A stretch of 18,062 bases of DNA, from assembly GCA_018064575.1 (NCBI GenBank), contig JAGHUZ010000091.1, positions 1 to 18,062 on the forward strand, given 5' to 3'. The DNA is from Candidatus Minthomonas equi (lineage in GTDB: Bacteria; Bacteroidota; Bacteroidia; Bacteroidales; UBA932). The notes below the pieces were generated by a model. That model was not told where the DNA came from, did no database searches, and saw only the letters and a list, made by a program, of their open reading frames with translations. Below, piece by piece: positions 16,596 through 18,062 of the stretch. The first letter of the stretch is position 1. Each line of letters opens with the position of its first letter. The position numbers and the translations under genes were made by a program.

Positions 16596-17195
16596 TTATT
16601 CGAATTGGACTTCCTTGAAAAATTCGGGACGATGATAGTCGGGCTTGGGTGTATTTATCGGTGCCCAGGTAATATAATGCGGGGTCTTCAGTCCGTCACC
16701 GCATTTGTAGAAATTCATACGGCACTTGAGTCCGTCCCACTTCTCGAGATTTGCATTGAACAGGGCGGTGATGGGAATGGCCACGTGAAGAGTCCAGGGT
16801 CCATCCAAAGTTTTCTCCGGGAAAGGTTCGCTTCCGAGTGAAGAATCTCCCTTTACACTGGAAATAACGTCAAGTGGAGCCGGTTCCGGGTCACTGCGAC
16901 CTGTCCGGCAGGCCATAGCCAGACGACCGGCCGCATTCCATTCAAAATTGTAATAATGGGGGTCCTCGGATTTGGGCTGAATGAAACATTCCACGCAGGA
17001 ATCATGATGGACTTCAGCACCGAGTTCAGACTGTTCAGCCTTCGTGCTTTCCTCACGTACTTTGAATTCGATGTGGAAGCACTTGCTGTCGTGCCATACA
17101 CGGAAAGACACTTCAGGTGCATAAGGATAAGCATCGGCCCAGTTCAAACACTCGTATGCCATCCATTCTGAGGGTACATTTTTAGGTACTAACAT
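16596..17195 (-). CDS. Carbohydrate-binding family 9-like protein
   Basis: 199 residues from ATG 17195. The frame is open up to 17330, but that extension lies entirely over the end of the phosphopantetheinyl transferase gene, and homologous domains begin near the VPSEWMAYECLNWAD segment. I therefore choose the ATG four bases after the upstream TAG. The protein is a single CBM9-like beta-sandwich: YPYAPEVSFRVWHD near the N-terminus, DSCVECFI, YYNFEWNAAG, WTLHVAIP, then CRMNFYKCGD and the family's typical end WAPINTP..DYHRPEFFKEVQFE. With the chosen start there is no signal peptide, and the alternative start at 17273 would add a hydrophobic stretch. Role: probably binding of a polysaccharide or oligosaccharide, working with the GH78 enzyme encoded 12 bases downstream. 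The ligand is unknown. Confidence 0.82.
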   Translation of the reverse strand: MLVPKNVPSEWMAYECLNWADAYPYAPEVSFRVWHDSKCFHIEFKVREESTKAEQSELGAEVHHDSCVECFIQPKSEDPHYYNFEWNAAGRLAMACRTGRSDPEPAPLDVISSVKGDSSLGSEPFPEKTLDGPWTLHVAIPITALFNANLEKWDGLKCRMNFYKCGDGLKTPHYITWAPINTPKPDYHRPEFFKEVQFE

Positions 17196-17199
17196 AATA

Positions 17200-17844
17200 C
17201 TAACCAACAAGCCAAACCATAACATGGTCATCAAAAATATAATAATTAAGTTTAAAATTCTCTTCTTCCCCATCCTTGTCGATGAAAGTAGCTTCCAGAG
17301 TACCTTCGTCGTGTGGATTGAACTTTTCAAGTTCTATCTGCTCAGCAAAGTCCACTCCATTCTTGGACATTCTCTTGTAAATAGCCTCTTTGGCGCACCA
17401 GTAGATGGCCAGCTGCAGTTTATGGTCATCTGAATCGTCGGACAAATCCTCTATCTCATCTTCGGAGAGAGCCTTCTTTTCCACAGCAGTGAAATCCCTG
17501 TCCAGTCTTTCTATGTCTATGCCGACCGATTCTTCCGGATGAACCAGAACAACAGCATAGTCGTCACAGTGTGAAATGCTTATTTCGGTCAGACAATTCT
17601 GAAGATAAGGCCTTCCGTTATCGTGATGTCCGAGATACAGTTTCTCCGGATAAAGTTCATTGATAAGTGCTCTTACCGCCAGTTTTTCCTTCCTGCGTGA
17701 TTCATTTCGAAGAATCATTAATTCTTCCAATTCATCATTCGGGACGGGAGCGCATATTTCGCGCAAATCCTCTTCTGATTCTGTAATCTTCCAGACAGCC
17801 AGCTCAGCTCCATTATCAAGCTTCCTGCGTAAATATAGACCCAT
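17200..17844 (-). CDS. 4'-phosphopantetheinyl transferase, Sfp/EntD superfamily
   Basis: 214 residues. Family motifs appear in order: GRPYL (77-81), SISHCDDYAVV (89-99), VGIDIE (107-112) with metal-binding Asp110 and Glu112, and WCAKEAIYK (149-157) with Glu153. The enzyme transfers phosphopantetheine from coenzyme A to the serine of carrier domains. Its length fits a compact Sfp-like type, not an AcpS. The synthetase at 1-5930 needs such an activation, so this is its likely partner, though it may also serve fatty-acid carrier proteins. It is first in an apparent operon with the CBM9-like and GH78 genes (gap of four bases to the next ATG) and is preceded by a well-spaced -33/-7 promoter. Confidence 0.92.
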   Translation of the reverse strand: MGLYLRRKLDNGAELAVWKITESEEDLREICAPVPNDELEELMILRNESRRKEKLAVRALINELYPEKLYLGHHDNGRPYLQNCLTEISISHCDDYAVVLVHPEESVGIDIERLDRDFTAVEKKALSEDEIEDLSDDSDDHKLQLAIYWCAKEAIYKRMSKNGVDFAEQIELEKFNPHDEGTLEATFIDKDGEEENFKLNYYIFDDHVMVWLVG

Positions 17845-17864
17845 ATAAGATTAAATAACGGATA

Positions 17865-17896
17865 CAAAGATGAATAGAAAAATTTTCTCTTCCAAA
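17865..17896 (-). promoter_or_regulatory. Putative promoter of the phosphopantetheinyl transferase-CBM9-GH78 operon
   Basis: On the minus strand, TTTG (17893-17896) is followed after 20 bases by CATCTTTG (17865-17872), one mismatch from the TAnnTTTG -7 consensus. This pairing and spacing fit the Bacteroidetes housekeeping promoter. It predicts a leader of about 17 bases to the ATG at 17844. It lies in the 68-base gap after the discoidin-domain gene, in which I see no convincing terminator hairpin. Confidence 0.5.
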
Positions 17897-17912
17897 TAGA
17901 ATCTGTTTTGCT

Positions 17913-18062
17913 TTACAGAACCTCGATATCGCTGTCCACGCTCTGGAATCCGTCACCGTCACCGACCAGTTCGAGGACGTCGAGCCTGATATATCTGCCC
18001 TTGGCGGGAGAGGAAAGCTCTATGCGCCGGATAGAAGGGTCGTTGACAATGTTGCCGAACTC
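17913..18062 (-). CDS. C-terminal end of a discoidin (F5/8 type C, CBM32-like) domain protein, partial
   Basis: The minus strand is open from the right edge to a TAA at 17913-17915, giving 49 residues. They read EFGNIVNDPSIRRIEL, then AKGRYIRLDVLEL and a final SDIEVL. The FxNIxNxP start followed by GRYIRL is the ending typical of discoidin-like domains at the C-terminus of Bacteroidetes glycosidases, for example GH29 fucosidases, although the catalytic part is outside the window and cannot be named. It is on the same strand as the transferase operon, 68 bases upstream of it. Confidence 0.75.
   Translation of the reverse strand, partial: EFGNIVNDPSIRRIELSSPAKGRYIRLDVLELVGDGDGFQSVDSDIEVL

Overview
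The window looks like chromosomal DNA from a member of the Bacteroidales (Bacteroidota). The support is the gene content: GH92, GH125 and GH78 glycosidases made as lipoproteins, a family-9-like carbohydrate-binding protein, a discoidin domain and an S37/S28-type secreted peptidase. Upstream regions carry Bacteroidetes-type -7 boxes (TAnnTTTG) and no clear Shine-Dalgarno sequences. No genus can be named from sequence alone. I see no tRNA, rRNA, CRISPR array or insertion sequence. Coding density is high, and no gene-free stretch exceeds about 110 bases.

Left part (1-7962, all minus strand): one apparent operon. It starts with a membrane-anchored SpoIIE/RsbU-type PP2C phosphatase that has an extracytoplasmic Cache-like sensor. 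Four bases later comes a single-domain STAS (anti-anti-sigma-like) protein, and 27 bases later a nonribosomal peptide synthetase. The synthetase is open from 5930 to the left edge of the window: 1976 codons with no stop, domain order C-A-T-C-A-(T). A likely promoter box and a small palindrome/direct-repeat cluster lie just upstream of the phosphatase. The layout suggests that peptide synthesis is tied to a signal-sensing phosphatase/STAS switch.

Middle part (8077-11595, minus strand): a lipoprotein alpha-mannosidase reading frame in which a GH92 domain runs directly into a GH125 domain. It is broken inside GH125 by a single in-frame TAA; the rest of GH125 continues in the same frame from 9126 to 8077. 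Divergent from it on the plus strand are a secreted serine peptidase (11703-12998) and, 17 bases on, a ThiL-like protein (13016-14011). Most of the ThiL-like protein's expected metal/ATP-binding acidic motifs are replaced, so it is probably a pseudoenzyme.

Right part (13992-17844, minus strand): an apparent operon of an Sfp-type phosphopantetheinyl transferase, a CBM9-like protein and a lipoprotein GH78 alpha-L-rhamnosidase, preceded by a good -33/-7 promoter. The transferase is the obvious candidate to activate the carrier domains of the nearby synthetase, although it sits with sugar-utilisation genes. The right edge holds the C-terminal end of a discoidin (F5/8 type C) domain protein.
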